Positions 1 to 12,600 of a DNA stretch of 64,000 nt are shown piece after piece; position 1 is the stretch's first letter, and each line of letters opens with the position of its first letter. Location of the stretch: assembly GCA_032622095.1 (NCBI GenBank), contig CP136066.1, forward strand, positions 60,728,609-60,792,608, in the 5' to 3' direction. A program made the position numbers and the translations under genes. The notes under the pieces were generated by a model that was not told where the DNA came from, did no database searches, and worked only from the letters and a program-made list of their open reading frames with translations. The DNA comes from Siphonodentalium dalli (taxonomy: Eukaryota > Mollusca > Scaphopoda > Gadilida > Siphonodentaliidae).

Positions 1-1130
1 AGAGCTATTCATATGGTACTAGGTAAAATGTGTAGATCCTATTGTCTGTGTCTTAAAAAAGTAGTCATAGTTGCCTCCAGTCAAGTGATTAAACACGAAT
101 ATTTCGCTTTTATCACACAAATACATGGTGGTATACCATGAACGCAATTTATCAAAAATACAAAGTAGTACAATAGAATATCTTCAATAAATTTTCACCA
201 TAACCAAATTTGCCTACATACTCTGTGGCAGAGACTGTCTTTATACCTGGAAATTATATGTGCTTAAATGCACAAAGGCCACATATACGCGAAACATACT
301 ACCTTTTCTGCAACCGAATCATCGCGTTTACCCATTCTCCCTAATGTTACACATCTCTGCTGCATACAAAACCATAAATCGCAACATTGAGAGATTCACC
401 TGATACAGACCAATGTTACTCTGTAGTAATACAAAACTATTAGTTAAAATTCCTCAGTGATAAAGGGTATGTGGCATGCCACGCCAGCCGTTGAGGCATG
501 CCAATATCCCATAATATGTCAAATATAGCGAATTATCGAAATATGAAATACCACGAAAAAGCGAAATAGGAAAATACAGCGAAATTGGGGAATAAAAAAT
601 GCATCGAAATGACGAAATAGCGCGAATTATGAAATAAGAAATTATTTTTATTAACTAAATAACGGAGATATTTGAAGAAGTGTTTTTGACGAAATAACGG
701 GCATATTTGGAGAAGTTTTTTTTAAGAGATGAGTATTTCTTTACAGTATAATCAGCATTACGACATATATACGTGTATGGTTTATTATCACGGAGAGTGT
801 TGGAAATTCCGGAAATATAACTAGTAATTACACAGCAAGGGTGTTCACTTCAGTTTCTGCGTTACATTCAATAATTAATCATCATTCCAAATGAAACTAC
901 AACTCACTGTGTGACGAAATATTACTTCGTGTGTTGTATGACCGGGATAACTGTTTTGGCCGGACTGTTGGGTACATTCTAAGCAGAAAACCCGAACGTA
1001 AATTAGTGGGTTAACGTGCGTTGCAGTGATCCATAAATCATTCAGATAGATCTGTTTTAATTATATGTGTACCTTTAAAGATATATAACAACATACTTGT
1101 AAATTACCAATGTGTATTTTCGCTTATAGG
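1..1130. other. AT-rich intergenic DNA, no gene seen
   Basis: No open frame with recognisable content. Positions about 510-720 hold a degenerate run of CGAAATA-like words (cgaaat, gcgaaat, gacgaaat repeated with variation), which looks like a decayed short tandem repeat. Nothing else is supported here. Confidence 0.6.
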
Positions 1131-3401
1131 TGGTTATCCAATATAGTCCAGGCACATTAGGTTTCACTAGTGCAAAAAATCCCGGAAAGCTGAATTTTTC
1201 AGGGATTAATAAGAAAATGTTTATGAACAACTTGGCAAAAGTCCCCTAGAATCCGAGTTGAGCTTTTTGAGATATCATGATTTTTCGCAATGGTGCAATT
1301 TCTGACGAAATTCCATTAGACCATATGCGAATGCAGTCATATGTAGGCTAATTTATGGACTCAATCTTCACACATACCCGTCCATCATGAAGCATGTGTC
1401 GATAGATATGCGTAATTGGTGCTAGAGCTTACTAACAGTCGATATTCCATAATTGTGATGACATTTATTGGCGAAGAGAGCATATAAATCGCATGGTGAT
1501 TCAAAATTTTCCTAACAAAAGAGGGCGAGTAAAGATATTCAGACGACAATGAGCTAACATATGAACCATTATACTAGAAGAGTGGTTAGTTCAGAACAGG
1601 AAAGTGATGAGATATATCGAACCATCACCATCTTTAAGATTTTATAGCCGGAAACAAAACGTACCCCATGGCTTTGAGTATCTGAAAGGAAAAATACCAC
1701 ATAATAGTCCTGGCGTTTGACGTAACAATTGTACAAATGGTGATAACACTATGAAACTTGGCACATAGGTTCCTTATACACTATTAATCATTTTCAGATG
1801 TATAGACGTCGCGGCAGGTCCGTCCTTGACAACGGTTGCTAGGCAACTATCCCACATCGGAGAAATACAAATATGACTGATATTATGGCAGTTTTAACAA
1901 TCTAACCTACGTCATGCAGCATTTTTATGGTAAAAGTTATATTAGTTGTTGTTCGAGTAGATCTGGCTGGAAAATTACCATAGTTCTTACTTACAGGGGT
2001 GGTAACGGTTGCTAGGGACATACTCGAAATCGAAAAATGCCGAGCTGACTGATATTACGATAGTTTTGACAAACTAATATAAACTACGTCATTATAATTT
2101 TATGGTGAAACAATTGTAATAGTTATTGTTAGTGTGGGTTCGACTTTAAAATTACTATATATTTCTGGTAACGGTTGCTAGGGACATACCAGACATCGAA
2201 AAATGCACACATGGCTGATATTATGGTAGTTTTAACAAACTAAACTACGTCATGTAACATTTTTATATTGAAAACAATTAGTATAATTGTTGTTAGAGTG
2301 AACATGGCAGTAAAGTTGCCGCATTCGTTACCTAACGGGTGTGTAGTGGTTGCTATGGACATACCCACATTTGAAAGCATACCATATGTATGAGTTTCTG
2401 GTAATTTAACTGATATAACTGTTTCATGATATGGTATGAGTTTTGGGAAATTTGCATGATATAATTGTTTCATAATATGCCATATTATGCTTATATTGAC
2501 AATAATGCATAACTAAAGGTTGTTGTGTTGTGTACTGACGCATTCTCGTGTGGCAAATTGAAATTGAGGTTTCATTGTTGCTAGGTAACCACCTACCATT
2601 GACAAATCTTCTTTAAACTGACAGACTATTCAGTTATTTTATCAGAATCACATACATGTGTGGAGTTTACTATTGTTTCTTCCATGATTCGATTGTTGGA
2701 ATACATTTTGATGAGACATGTAAAAATATTGACCCACATTTATGTCGATACCACATGGAATCCGACATTCGCACTACATTTGACAATGGCATCCATGCAG
2801 AACACTCTATCACGGTGTGGTAGCATCCGCATACCAGTTGCTATACGGTGTGAACTAACTGTATTTCTTTCATATCCATGCCATAACTACATATATGTCA
2901 ATACATGGTCATGAGTCATTTACAAGTCTACAGGAGCTCGTACATGAGCGTGGCCTATATATTTCAGATTGAGATACCATGAACTACCCGTTGGAACCGG
3001 TGACCAATACCCATTTACATGGGCCCATTACCAACCCACAGTTACCAAGGAACAGCATCCAATGACGTGTCTTAACTACTGTGCCCATGTCATAGAAAGG
3101 GGCCTGTGCCGATGATATACTATTTAGGGTTCGTTCTATTGATTTGCCTGGGTACATGTCATGTGTACATAACTATAGACACTTGTGTATTTGCACTACA
3201 TGTGGTGTTCACATGTGTCCATAGCGTATGCGTGGCTGTGGTTATAACCTAGATAGTCATGGCACATGTACATTCATGGGATGGGTTCATGTTTTACATA
3301 TAAATGTCTTGTAATAAAGTCATAACTAAATCAGCCTGGATACATGGGCTGTCCATAGTGGCCCGTCTCAATTTCCTACCTATATGAGTCTGGGTCCATA
3401 G

Positions 3402-4480
3402 CAGGGTTTGGTCAATTACATTGCAATGTAATTAATTACAATTACAATTACATTGAAATATGTCAATTACAATTACAATTACATTGGAAATGCAATGTAA
3501 TTAATTACAATTACAATTACATTGGTCCAATTACAATTACAATTACTTTCAAGGAGGAAAGTCATTTGTGTTTGATGAACTTTATTGATATACATAAAAT
3601 ATAAAAGCAAATTAATGTAACACAGTGAAACAATGTAAACAAAACAATAAAACAACAACTACATGTCGAGCACAAATTGTTCATTTGATGTGGTGGTTAC
3701 AACTGACCATCATCATTCTTTCGAATGTGTCATCTGTCATTCGACACATGTCGTATCTGGATATTTTTCCTGCAATACTGAAGAGCCGCTCAACGGGTGC
3801 TGATGAGGGAGGGACACAGAGGTGCTTTACGGCTAGCAGGCTTAACCCAGGAAAGTTTGTACAATTAAGTCGCCAGTATGAAGAGGGCGCTCATATTGAT
3901 CCCTATGTTTCCGCTGAAACAAAAATAATTAACATTAAGATACATCATTATGTATAATTTGCCTACATACTAATAGCAGGGATTAAAACAATCAAGCCAG
4001 CTAGGGTTGTAAATCACACACAATGACATAATCAGGATTATGAAGTAAAACAGGCCACAGGTGCGCCTAATGCTGCCTTTGTTAGGGGATAAACGCATTG
4101 ATAAAATACTGCAGTTGAGACAGCAACACAGATTAAGTGCACAACACTGACCAGATATGGAGGTGAATACAGTTAAGCTCAAAACAAATAGATTAAATTA
4201 GGTTTTGTTATGAAGACAAAATGCATTTATTATTAATGTTATAAAACAATTATTGTTTTAAAATGAATGTATTACTTTTAAAGATATATTCCGGGAATGT
4301 TCAGAAACAACAATAATGTTTATGAATTTTTTTTTTTTTTTAAATTTAATACATATGTACTTGTATTAATTATGTACATATTGTCATGATGATATACACA
4401 TTATTGTAGGTGTATTAAAACATATACATATAACAATAACATATATAAATAATATAAAATAAAATTCAACATGACTTACC
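3402..4480 (-). mobile_element. Decayed hAT transposon, 3' part
   Basis: A CAGGG terminus typical of hAT elements starts at 3402 and is followed by a run of AATTAC-type direct repeats (3410-3550). Minus-strand sequence just inside encodes the hAT dimerisation domain (separate entry). The other terminus was not found; 4200-4480 is simple AT-rich DNA, so the right limit is approximate. The element lies inside the satellite core of fold-back 1. Confidence 0.55.
3678..3885 (-). pseudogene. hAT transposase C-terminal dimerisation domain, remnant
   Basis: Reading the minus strand from about 3885 down to a TGA at about 3680 gives a continuous frame with the hallmarks of the hAT C-terminal dimerisation region: a YWRLN-like start, FPGLSLLAVKHLCVP, then SSAPVERLFSIAGK, a C/R/D-rich stretch and a terminal TFERMMMVSCN helix before the stop. 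In hAT transposases this segment mediates dimerisation and completes the catalytic fold. Upstream of the YWR motif the same frame meets a stop, and the DDE core is not visible, so this is a dead fragment. The plus-strand open frame over the same bases is only its antisense shadow. Confidence 0.75.
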
Positions 4481-5675
4481 TTTAGATGTGTGATGAAATT
4501 TGAAGTTGCTTTTGCTGAACCCGAAATGGACTCCATAGCCAAGCTATGGTGGTGCAAACGACCAATCGATAGGGATCTTCATGCTATAGGGCGTTGGTCA
4601 AATGGCTGAAAACGGACGTACGTATACGGTATTCATATAGTATAGAGACGTGGATCCATGCACATGCATGGACTTACCCGTAGGCATGGGGTCCATGTGT
4701 CTCCTATATATGTGGATCAGTCCATGGCCTACCAGCATATATGTGAATCTATGAAATGATTGATAACGCCAGTGCCGTAGCTTTTATTTAGGGACATGTG
4801 TCCATGTCCTACATATAGGCACATGTATCACTGCATACATCATTATAGTCACTTGTGTATTAACACTATTTAAACTTGCCTGGGATTTGGTGTAGATATA
4901 TCACGTACAAGGGGTGGGTCCATATCCTACATATAGACAGACACCTGCTTATGCATGGGTATAATTCAATATGGCATGCATATATCGGCCTTGGTCCATG
5001 GCCTACACGTATGGATATGTGTCCATGGCCAACATACAGCGCCATATGTGTATGGGCTATTTATAAGGGCCCCCCATCCTTAACTTTCGTCTATGTGGCA
5101 TCGGTCCAATATCTATATATAGGTCGGTCTGTCATAAAACTGTCTCATATGTTCATACCATATATAGGTTCCTGAATCCATGGTGCACTAATCTATTGTG
5201 CATCGGATTTGGTCTATGGTATCTTAGTACATGGTCTATATGTGGGCACTTGGTTATTTGCACCATGTAACAGTGTCATGGTCATGATCATAGATATCAT
5301 ACATGTATGGTTATATGAAGCGGTCTGGTTCATGGAATATACATATCCTACGTACATAGCCTATATGTATGGACATGGGTCCTGTGAGTATATATGTGCC
5401 TGGGTTCCTAACCTAACTATTGTAGGCTAGGGCCATGGCTAACATATTGGTGGCTGACCCTAGCTATGTTCTTCATATATAGTAGAGTTGGTCCGTGACT
5501 TGCATTATATAACTAGCTGTCTGGGTCTATGCTTATATAACTATTATGGCCATGCCTCATATTAAATATAAGCAACAACTTTTCAACTCTCACTTTGAAT
5601 TCCCGATATCTAAACTGATGGACCACAACGGATAAGTGTACCCATATTCTGGTTAGACTCACACTAACATTTATA

Positions 5676-5934
5676 ATTGTTTTCACCATAAAAACGTTAA
5701 TACTACCATAATATCAGTCATATGTGCATGTTTGTATTTCGGGTATGACCCTGGCAACAGTTACCACTCATATAAGTAAGAATTATATGGTATTTTTTTC
5801 AGCCATTGTTTTCACCATAAAAACGTTAATACTACCATAATATCAGTCATATGTGCATGTTTGTATTTCGGGTATGACCCTGGCAACAGTTACCACTCAT
5901 ATAAGTAAGAATTATATGGTATTTTTTTCAGCCA
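5676..5934. repeat. Near-perfect 129-bp tandem duplication
   Basis: The block beginning attgttttcaccataaaaa at 5676 is repeated from 5805 with no differences that I can see over 129 bp, and contains one copy of the fold-back arm sub-repeat. The other sub-repeats in the arm are clearly diverged, so this duplication is much younger than the element. Confidence 0.85.
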
Positions 5935-6943
5935 TCTCAACACTAACAACTATTCTAATTGCTTTCAACACAAAAGTGCTATTAGGTGTAGTTTAGTTTG
6001 TTAATGCTACCATAATATCAGTCATATGTGCTTTTTTAGATTGTGTGTGCGTCCCTAGCAACCGCCACCCCTTGTAAGTAAGTAATATGGCAATTTGTCA
6101 GTCAGGTCAAAACTGACAACAAATATGTTCACCATAAACATGCTACACGACGTAGTTTAGTTTGTTAGAACACGTATACTATCAGTCACATGCATTAATC
6201 CGATGCCAGGTAGTTGCCTAGCAACCGTTGCTAAGAAGAGCCTGTTGCAAATGACGCCACATGTGAAAATGAGCAGTAGCGTATGAGGAACATATGTGCC
6301 AAGTTTCATGCTTTTATCGCCCTTTTCACAGTTGGTGTGTTTTCTACAACAAGCACTTGGACTAGCGGAAGGGCAAAAATGTGACGAGAGCCAGTTTAGG
6401 GGGTAGGGTTATGTTTTTACAAGTATTGACCACTTATCATAGGTATAGTTGCTAATCCCGCATATTATGTTGGAGGAGTGATATCTGTGCAGTTTTTAAA
6501 ACAAATTGCTTGCGCCTACGTAATGAATAGCCCGAGAAATTTGACATCGAATAATACAGATTGTCTGAAAAAATCGTCATTTTTTGGGGTCATTATGTTA
6601 TTTTATATCCATATCTGCGGAATTCATTCAAATCCCCCCGTTGAATTTGTATGTCTGGTTCGAGAATTGTGTATTGAACAATATTGAGTACATTTGGTAT
6701 ATGTTTCGGCTGAAAAATTGTTATAACATCCCATTATTCCTATGATTGTGAAAAATATATATGTTTTAATTTTTTTATGAAAAAAATTGGTTAACTCCGA
6801 AAGCTCAACTCCGATTTTAGGGGACTTTTCGTGACGTATCCGCGATGTTATGGCCTAAATAATATAAAAAAATCAGCTTTCCGGGATTTATTTCCTTACT
6901 TTTCCCCATTCACGCCTAATGTGCCTGGACTAATATGTTGCTT

Positions 6944-8336
6944 TCGTCGTAGCATGGATTGGAGTTGCGGCCATTTTGACAGCCATCCGCGATTGCATTA
7001 TTTTCTGTCCTTGTCACTCTATTCGCCCCTATACTCTAATTTCACACAAACTGATATATATCGGATGGAGGATTAATGCGTTCTGGTGTCGCCGATGAGA
7101 GATATTGTAGAAAAACGTACTTCACAAGGTCGAAAAATTGGCATTTAAAAAAATCTCTGTAAAAAAGTTTGCTCAAAGCGGATTTTAGCGGAGTTTGGAT
7201 ATGTTGTAGAGGATATATTCCTTTTCAAAATGGAATAAAAGCCAACTTAGTACAAATTTATTCTAGGTCAAACCTTTTATCGACCAGACTATGACTAATC
7301 TCTGACAAAATGCAAGCACATGAAAGCTCAAACTTGTTTGACTCGATTTTTTTATAATTCCGTCACGATGGATTTCATGATTGGCACACCCTGCAGCTCG
7401 CATTTATCGAAAAAAATATTTTGAAAATTTACAGATTTGTTTAGGATCATCATCTGACACCTCTAGGGGCTGGCGAATTTTTCCGATTTCGTTGAAAAAA
7501 TGGCCACCGGCTTCCATTTTTTATTGTACCCTTTATTTGCATGACTAAATCCTACGCCATGACCTACAGGCCACATCCCTTATCCGATTGTCACTAAATA
7601 CTGCATATCTTTGGGTTGACCACTTGATTGTCCAGCTAGAGTTTTACCCACCCCCCCCCGCGAATTTCGTTGAAAAACATCGTCGCCAAACAAGGCAATG
7701 CAATATCCCTTTACTGAAATTTTCTACTTCTTTAGCATTATATTGACTGTTCGTCATAACATTAACGTCTGCCCAAGTTCACTTTCATTACATGTACTTG
7801 TTGATGTGATATAATAGATGTTTTAGAGACTTAAATTATAAAATTTATTTTTATTTTGCATGAACCCCCATAAGGCCCCCATTAAAGTATAATGCATTTT
7901 AAGTGGGTTCATGCAAGTGTCACACAAGTGTCATTTTCTGTCCCCGTTTGTGTAACAAGTTAAAAAAAATAGTTTCCAATTGACAGCACCTCTTGTTGAC
8001 TGATTGACATCTCTGGGGAAAAAACAGTATTATTATAGTATCCTGGGAATCATAAGTAAGGGGTTAAAGTTGTAAGTACGAAATATTTTCAGTACGTCGA
8101 AATGAAGCGCCATCTAGTGACAGCCCAATTTTGTCGACCATCGAAGGAAGGTGAAATCTGGGTCACAAATTTTTACTTTTTGTCTTTTATTTTGGAAGAA
8201 GAGGAGAATATATCGCGGTATTCACAAATAACAAGTCTCATAGTTATAGTTGAATGTAAAAATGTGACAAATTTTCCATTGTTTGGATTTTAGTACCCAA
8301 AAATAGATTGGAGAAAAACCCAGATTTTTGTAAATA
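6944..8336. other. Upstream region of the ZNF839-like gene
   Basis: No coding sequence recognised. About 7370-7690 resembles the dispersed repeat carrying 'ggccaccgg...ccatttt' seen again near 55.0-55.3 kb. A C run lies near 7651-7659. Positions about 7857-7913 form a hairpin with arms TGCATGAACCCCC and GGGTTCATGCA. The transcription start was not identifiable; 5' UTR probably lies in the last few hundred bases. Confidence 0.45.
8107..8119 (-). promoter_or_regulatory. CTCF-like motif upstream of the ZNF839-like gene
   Basis: GCGCCATCTAGTG on the plus strand, i.e. CACTAGATGGCGC on the minus strand, matches the core recognised by metazoan CTCF. It lies about 220 bp before the start codon. Motif match only; occupancy is inferred. 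Confidence 0.4.
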
Positions 8337-9606
8337 ATGGCCGACGATGTAGACCAAGAAAATGGTTTGATCGAAACTGCGGTGCATAATTTGGCACCGG
8401 GGACAATCATTGTTGCCGGATCAGATATCCAGACAGAGTCTGATAATGTCGAGGAAGATATTCTGCAACAAGCTTTGGACAATGCTTCTGAAAATTTCGT
8501 CGAAACATCAGATTATACCGAGACAGTCGATGCACAGGAGATGGTTGACTGTGTTGCAGCGGATTCCAATAACCAGACGGCTGGTCAAATAGTTAGTTGT
8601 CTACCACCAGGAGTCAGATTGGTAGCCAATCCAGATGGAACTCACAGTCTGCAGGATGAACTGGGGAATGATGCTTTTGAAATAGTTTCTGCTTTGAATA
8701 ATTCGGAGAATTTGGAGTTGTCGGGAGAGAACATTTCTGAAGTTATATCTGCAGAAGACATCAATGATGGCAATATAATCAATGTTGAAAATGTTGAGGA
8801 AGATGTAAACAGTGAGCCGATTCAAATACAATCCACAGAGAAGACATTGCCAAATGTTCAGAGTAATATTATTCCTGTCGCTGTTACTAGCACCAATGAT
8901 CCGGAAACTGTTTTCACAGAGGCCTCTGGACCAGTCAATTCTAAGAACCAGCAGTCTAATCAGCCTGGAATTAATATCACTCTGCTGCCATCTAATGATA
9001 GTGGCGCACCTTTAGGATCAAGTCAGAATCCAATAAGAATAATCCAACAAGGAAATCAGTACACTCCAGTACAACAGCTGACGTCGGATCAGTTGCAGCA
9101 AATAATGCAGATTGTTCGGCAAAAACAGGTTGTGCAAAATACACAGAATACATCGGGTGGAACAAGTGTATTATTCAATCCAGAAACAAACACCAGAATT
9201 GTTTATCGAGTTATATATCCATCTGAACTTCACAAGAATGCGCCTAGAGTTATTAAGGTTGGTGCTCCTCCAGCCACACAAGTGGATGAAAAGGGGATTG
9301 TAAACCAAGGTCTACCAAAGAGACAATATAAGAAACGTAACAGAGAGGAGGAGGAAAGGATTGAAGGTCCTGAAATGTCAAAAGAGGAGAGGATAGAGAG
9401 AAAGAAAGCAAAAACGAAAACAAGATGTGGGAGAGTTTCAAAACCACCAAAGCATATGACCAAAGACTACAAGCACATTCATGTGTTGGATTGGGATGAA
9501 GAGCCTTATGACGATTCTGATGGTGGATATTCTGATTTCAAGTGCAGTGAAGAAGAGAGAGAAGCACTGAAAAGGAATGAAGAAGCGAGATCTGAAGATG
9601 GGTTTG
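8337..9606 (+). CDS. znf839: ZNF839-like gene, coding exon 1
   Basis: Codes residues 1-423 plus the first base of codon 424. The donor is TTTG|GTAATT at 9607; reading through instead gives three extra residues and a TAG at 9615, so the open frame overshoots the exon by 11 bases. Content: acidic Q/N-rich region, a glutamine-rich helix (QQLTSDQLQQIMQIV), a VYRVIYPSEL segment and the basic GRVSKPPK block. Overlapping frames on both strands are shadows. Confidence 0.88.
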
Positions 9607-12600
9607 GTAATTATTAGGCCTAAATAAAAAATAGTAATGTTTCCTGGTAACATAGCCTGGATGATTGATTACTAGTAGATCATGTCATGAATCTCTAATT
9701 TGGCTATCATAATAATCATATTCCACTATTTCAAAACCTGGGAACTTTTTTGATGTTCTGACCTGTTCTGACAGGGAACTTTATAACATTGAACAAACAC
9801 GACATGGAATATATTTCTTTGTTAAAGGCGGCGTTTGTTGCCGAAATATTCATATTTGTTCAAATCACCATAAACAGAAGGAATATTAAAATATATATAT
9901 AGTTTTGTTCATATGCCAAACATAATCAGCGCGTAAATAGTATATTGTCGTCAAGACGTACGATGGTGTACGTAAACAAGAACCTGCTCATGTTACAGAA
10001 GTTTTGCTGCTGTTTACATAACAGTAACACAGTGCAATTCTATTGGTTAATCACACACTAATGATATAAACGCTCTTTATTATTTCCATATCAGGAAAAC
10101 AGTCAAAATAACGCTCTTTATGTTTACCATATCCGGATCTAAACAAAAGCCAGGTTCTGTAACGTATTTTGCTTTTGTTTACATAACAAAGGAAAAACAT
10201 TTGACAATAACCTACTGTTTATGCCATATTTCTGATTAGTATAATAACAAAGTCTGTCTATATTTTACTATTGTTTCTGTTTATGTCGGTTTTTGATGGA
10301 GCTGAATATTTTAACAGCATACCCACTGCCAACGCCGCCTGTATCTTTAATACTTATTCCATTATAATCTACTGGTATTTCACATATGGGGATGGTCCCA
10401 GCTCGAGACTGAATGCTTTTCTGTGACTTGTGAGCCAATATTTCAATAAACATTGAATTAATTACCATTAGATATTCCATAAAATTCAGTGACACAAAGC
10501 AAAAGTGCTCACAAAGTCACTGTAAATCATGCAATTTCGAGTTGGGACCTTCACCCACTAGAGGAGCGGCCAAACGCCAAAAGTGGTCGGATACCCCTAC
10601 CCTCGGTAGAACAAGTTGAAACCAACATTTTCTGGAAGGTAAATCTATATCATTTATGAAAATGATTCTTGGCCTTGCCGGAATTGGTGGCAGCTATGTA
10701 TGATAAGACTATTTGTGAAGGTATCTTACCGAAAAATTAGCCTGTTTTCAGCGGTTGACTAGCTATACACAATTGGTTAAAAGTTAAGCACATCACCAAA
10801 AACAGAACGTTCTATTTGTTATTATGGGGTACATGGTGATACTAGATTGGAACGTTCTTAATTTTTCTGGTTTGTTTGAGATTTCACGACGTCACGGTAG
10901 AGAATGTAACGTTCTGCGTCAAAAAATCATGACGATTCATAGAAACTGTCGCCCGTCAACTCTATACAAAACTAGCACGCTCGACCTAGCTTATCGTGTC
11001 GTGTATGTTTGGAAAGTCTGGAGTATTTGCTACCGGGAGGTATTAACTTTATTATCCTGTTCCTACAAATATTGCAATAATAGGCAAACACTTAACCCTC
11101 CCCCCAATGTCATAAAATATTGAGTATACCGGTAGCCATCGCCGGGGATTGGATCCCAAAATAATAGAATAGTGCGTAGTATTTGCTTTTATTTAGTGTA
11201 GAACACACATAGTAAGTGTAAAGTGCGAATTTCCAACCATATTCACTATTAGAAGAGTATCAAAATCCAAGATGGTGTCCAATATGGCGGTCAGTTTTTA
11301 TTTTAGGACTTAATGAAGCGACATACGAAAAAAAATGAAAAAGAAACCTACCCAGTGGTAAAATCTATATTATTGTAATGACTACATAGAATAACATTTC
11401 ATATCAAACATTAATTTGACCATTAATACATCTTTTCAATTGGTAAAATAATAGGTAAAAATTTATCCCTCCATCCAATGTCATAAAATTCGAAATAAAG
11501 TTATCGCCTGGGATTGGAACCACGAATTATAGCTTGATGCGCAGTATTTTGTTTTATTTAATGTACGGTAGAACACACATACGAAATGACAGGTATGAAT
11601 TTCCATCCATATTCACTATTAGAAGAGTATGGAACTACAAGATGGCGTCCAATATGGCGTCCAATTTTAATTGTACCACTTAGCGAACGGACATACGAAC
11701 GAACTATAAAGGGGACGTCCCCTGTGGCATATTGTATATCATTGAAGTGACTACATAGACTATATTTCATATGGAACAGTAGTTTCACCATTAGTCCATC
11801 TTATCAGTTGGATAATTAGTAAAACAAAACTTAACCACCACCCAGTCACAAACGTCCACATAATGGCGGCACTTGTGACTATAGTCCAGCATGCAAGAAT
11901 TAAGCAAATCGTTTGGAATTACTTTGTGTTGAATACAATGAAGAAACATAAAATGTAAAATTTGCATCCACATCTGGTCTTAGGAGACGACCAAAATCCA
12001 AGATGACGTCCAACATGACGGCTAATTCTAATGTCAACACGTTGCAAACAATGAATACGAAGCCGCTCAAAATGTATCATACGGCAGTTTGAAGCGAAAA
12101 AATATTGTTTAGATTGTGTGTTTATATTAGACGTCGATATGTTGTGTTTGAGTGGTGGTGGTAAGACAACATTTTTTTTTCAGATAAAGCTTTGACATGA
12201 CTGTCTCAAATTAACTTCATTAAACTGTCGATCAGCTCCGTACGGGCGGGTAAACCGTGTCTTTCATGTTGCCATTGGTTTGGTAGTATCATACATCAGG
12301 TTCCAAATGTCACACCCGTAGCTATGACGCAATTGTGACGCCAGGATTAATACTGGATGGAAATTAGCATTTGTTGAATGTTTAGGTTGTTTTGTTTAGC
12401 AATTATCAGGAACTTTATATAAAATATTTGGAGAAAGACAAACCAACCAAAATAAAAAACACTTAGGGAAATTTCCGAGAATGACTTAAATAGTTTAATT
12501 TGCTGAATCGTGTATCGATACCCAATGCACATTTTGACTATTGTTTGACACATTTGATGTCATTTTGAGACGGTAAGTAAGTAAAGCATTAAAAATATGT

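Larger units (their letters stand above)
2650..5560. repeat. Degenerate TCCATGG/ACATATAGG satellite in the core of fold-back 1
   Basis: The core between the arms is filled with loosely repeated words such as ggtccatggcctacatata, acatgtgtccatgg and gggtccatg at irregular spacing of about 30-45 bp. It is interrupted by the hAT remnant at about 3402-4480. The open frames here arise from the periodic composition and show no protein-like features. Confidence 0.5.
1139..6943. mobile_element. Giant fold-back (long inverted repeat) element 1
   Basis: The outer left arm (about 1139-1290, containing TAGTCCAGGCACATTAGG, then a ccggaaagct block and a cccctagaatccgagttgagc block) matches the reverse complement of about 6790-6943 in the same order. 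Inner blocks also pair: 1750-1870 (gaaacttggcacatag and cggttgctaggcaac) with 6200-6320. Each arm contains several sub-repeats of roughly 170 bp marked by CGGTTGCTAGG on the left (near 1834, 2006, 2167, 2347) and its complement on the right (near 5755, 5884, 6054, 6222). No transposase was found between the arms that belongs to this element. The architecture suggests a Foldback or Mutator-like non-autonomous element; the class is inferred, and boundaries are accurate to about 20 bp. No target duplication was identified. Confidence 0.7.

Noticed and set aside
3625-3957. 110-codon plus-strand frame
   Set aside because: It is antisense to the hAT dimerisation domain, which is the real signal.
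10824-11123. 99-codon frame in the left arm of fold-back 2
   Set aside because: The paired right arm does not keep the frame, and no motif is visible.
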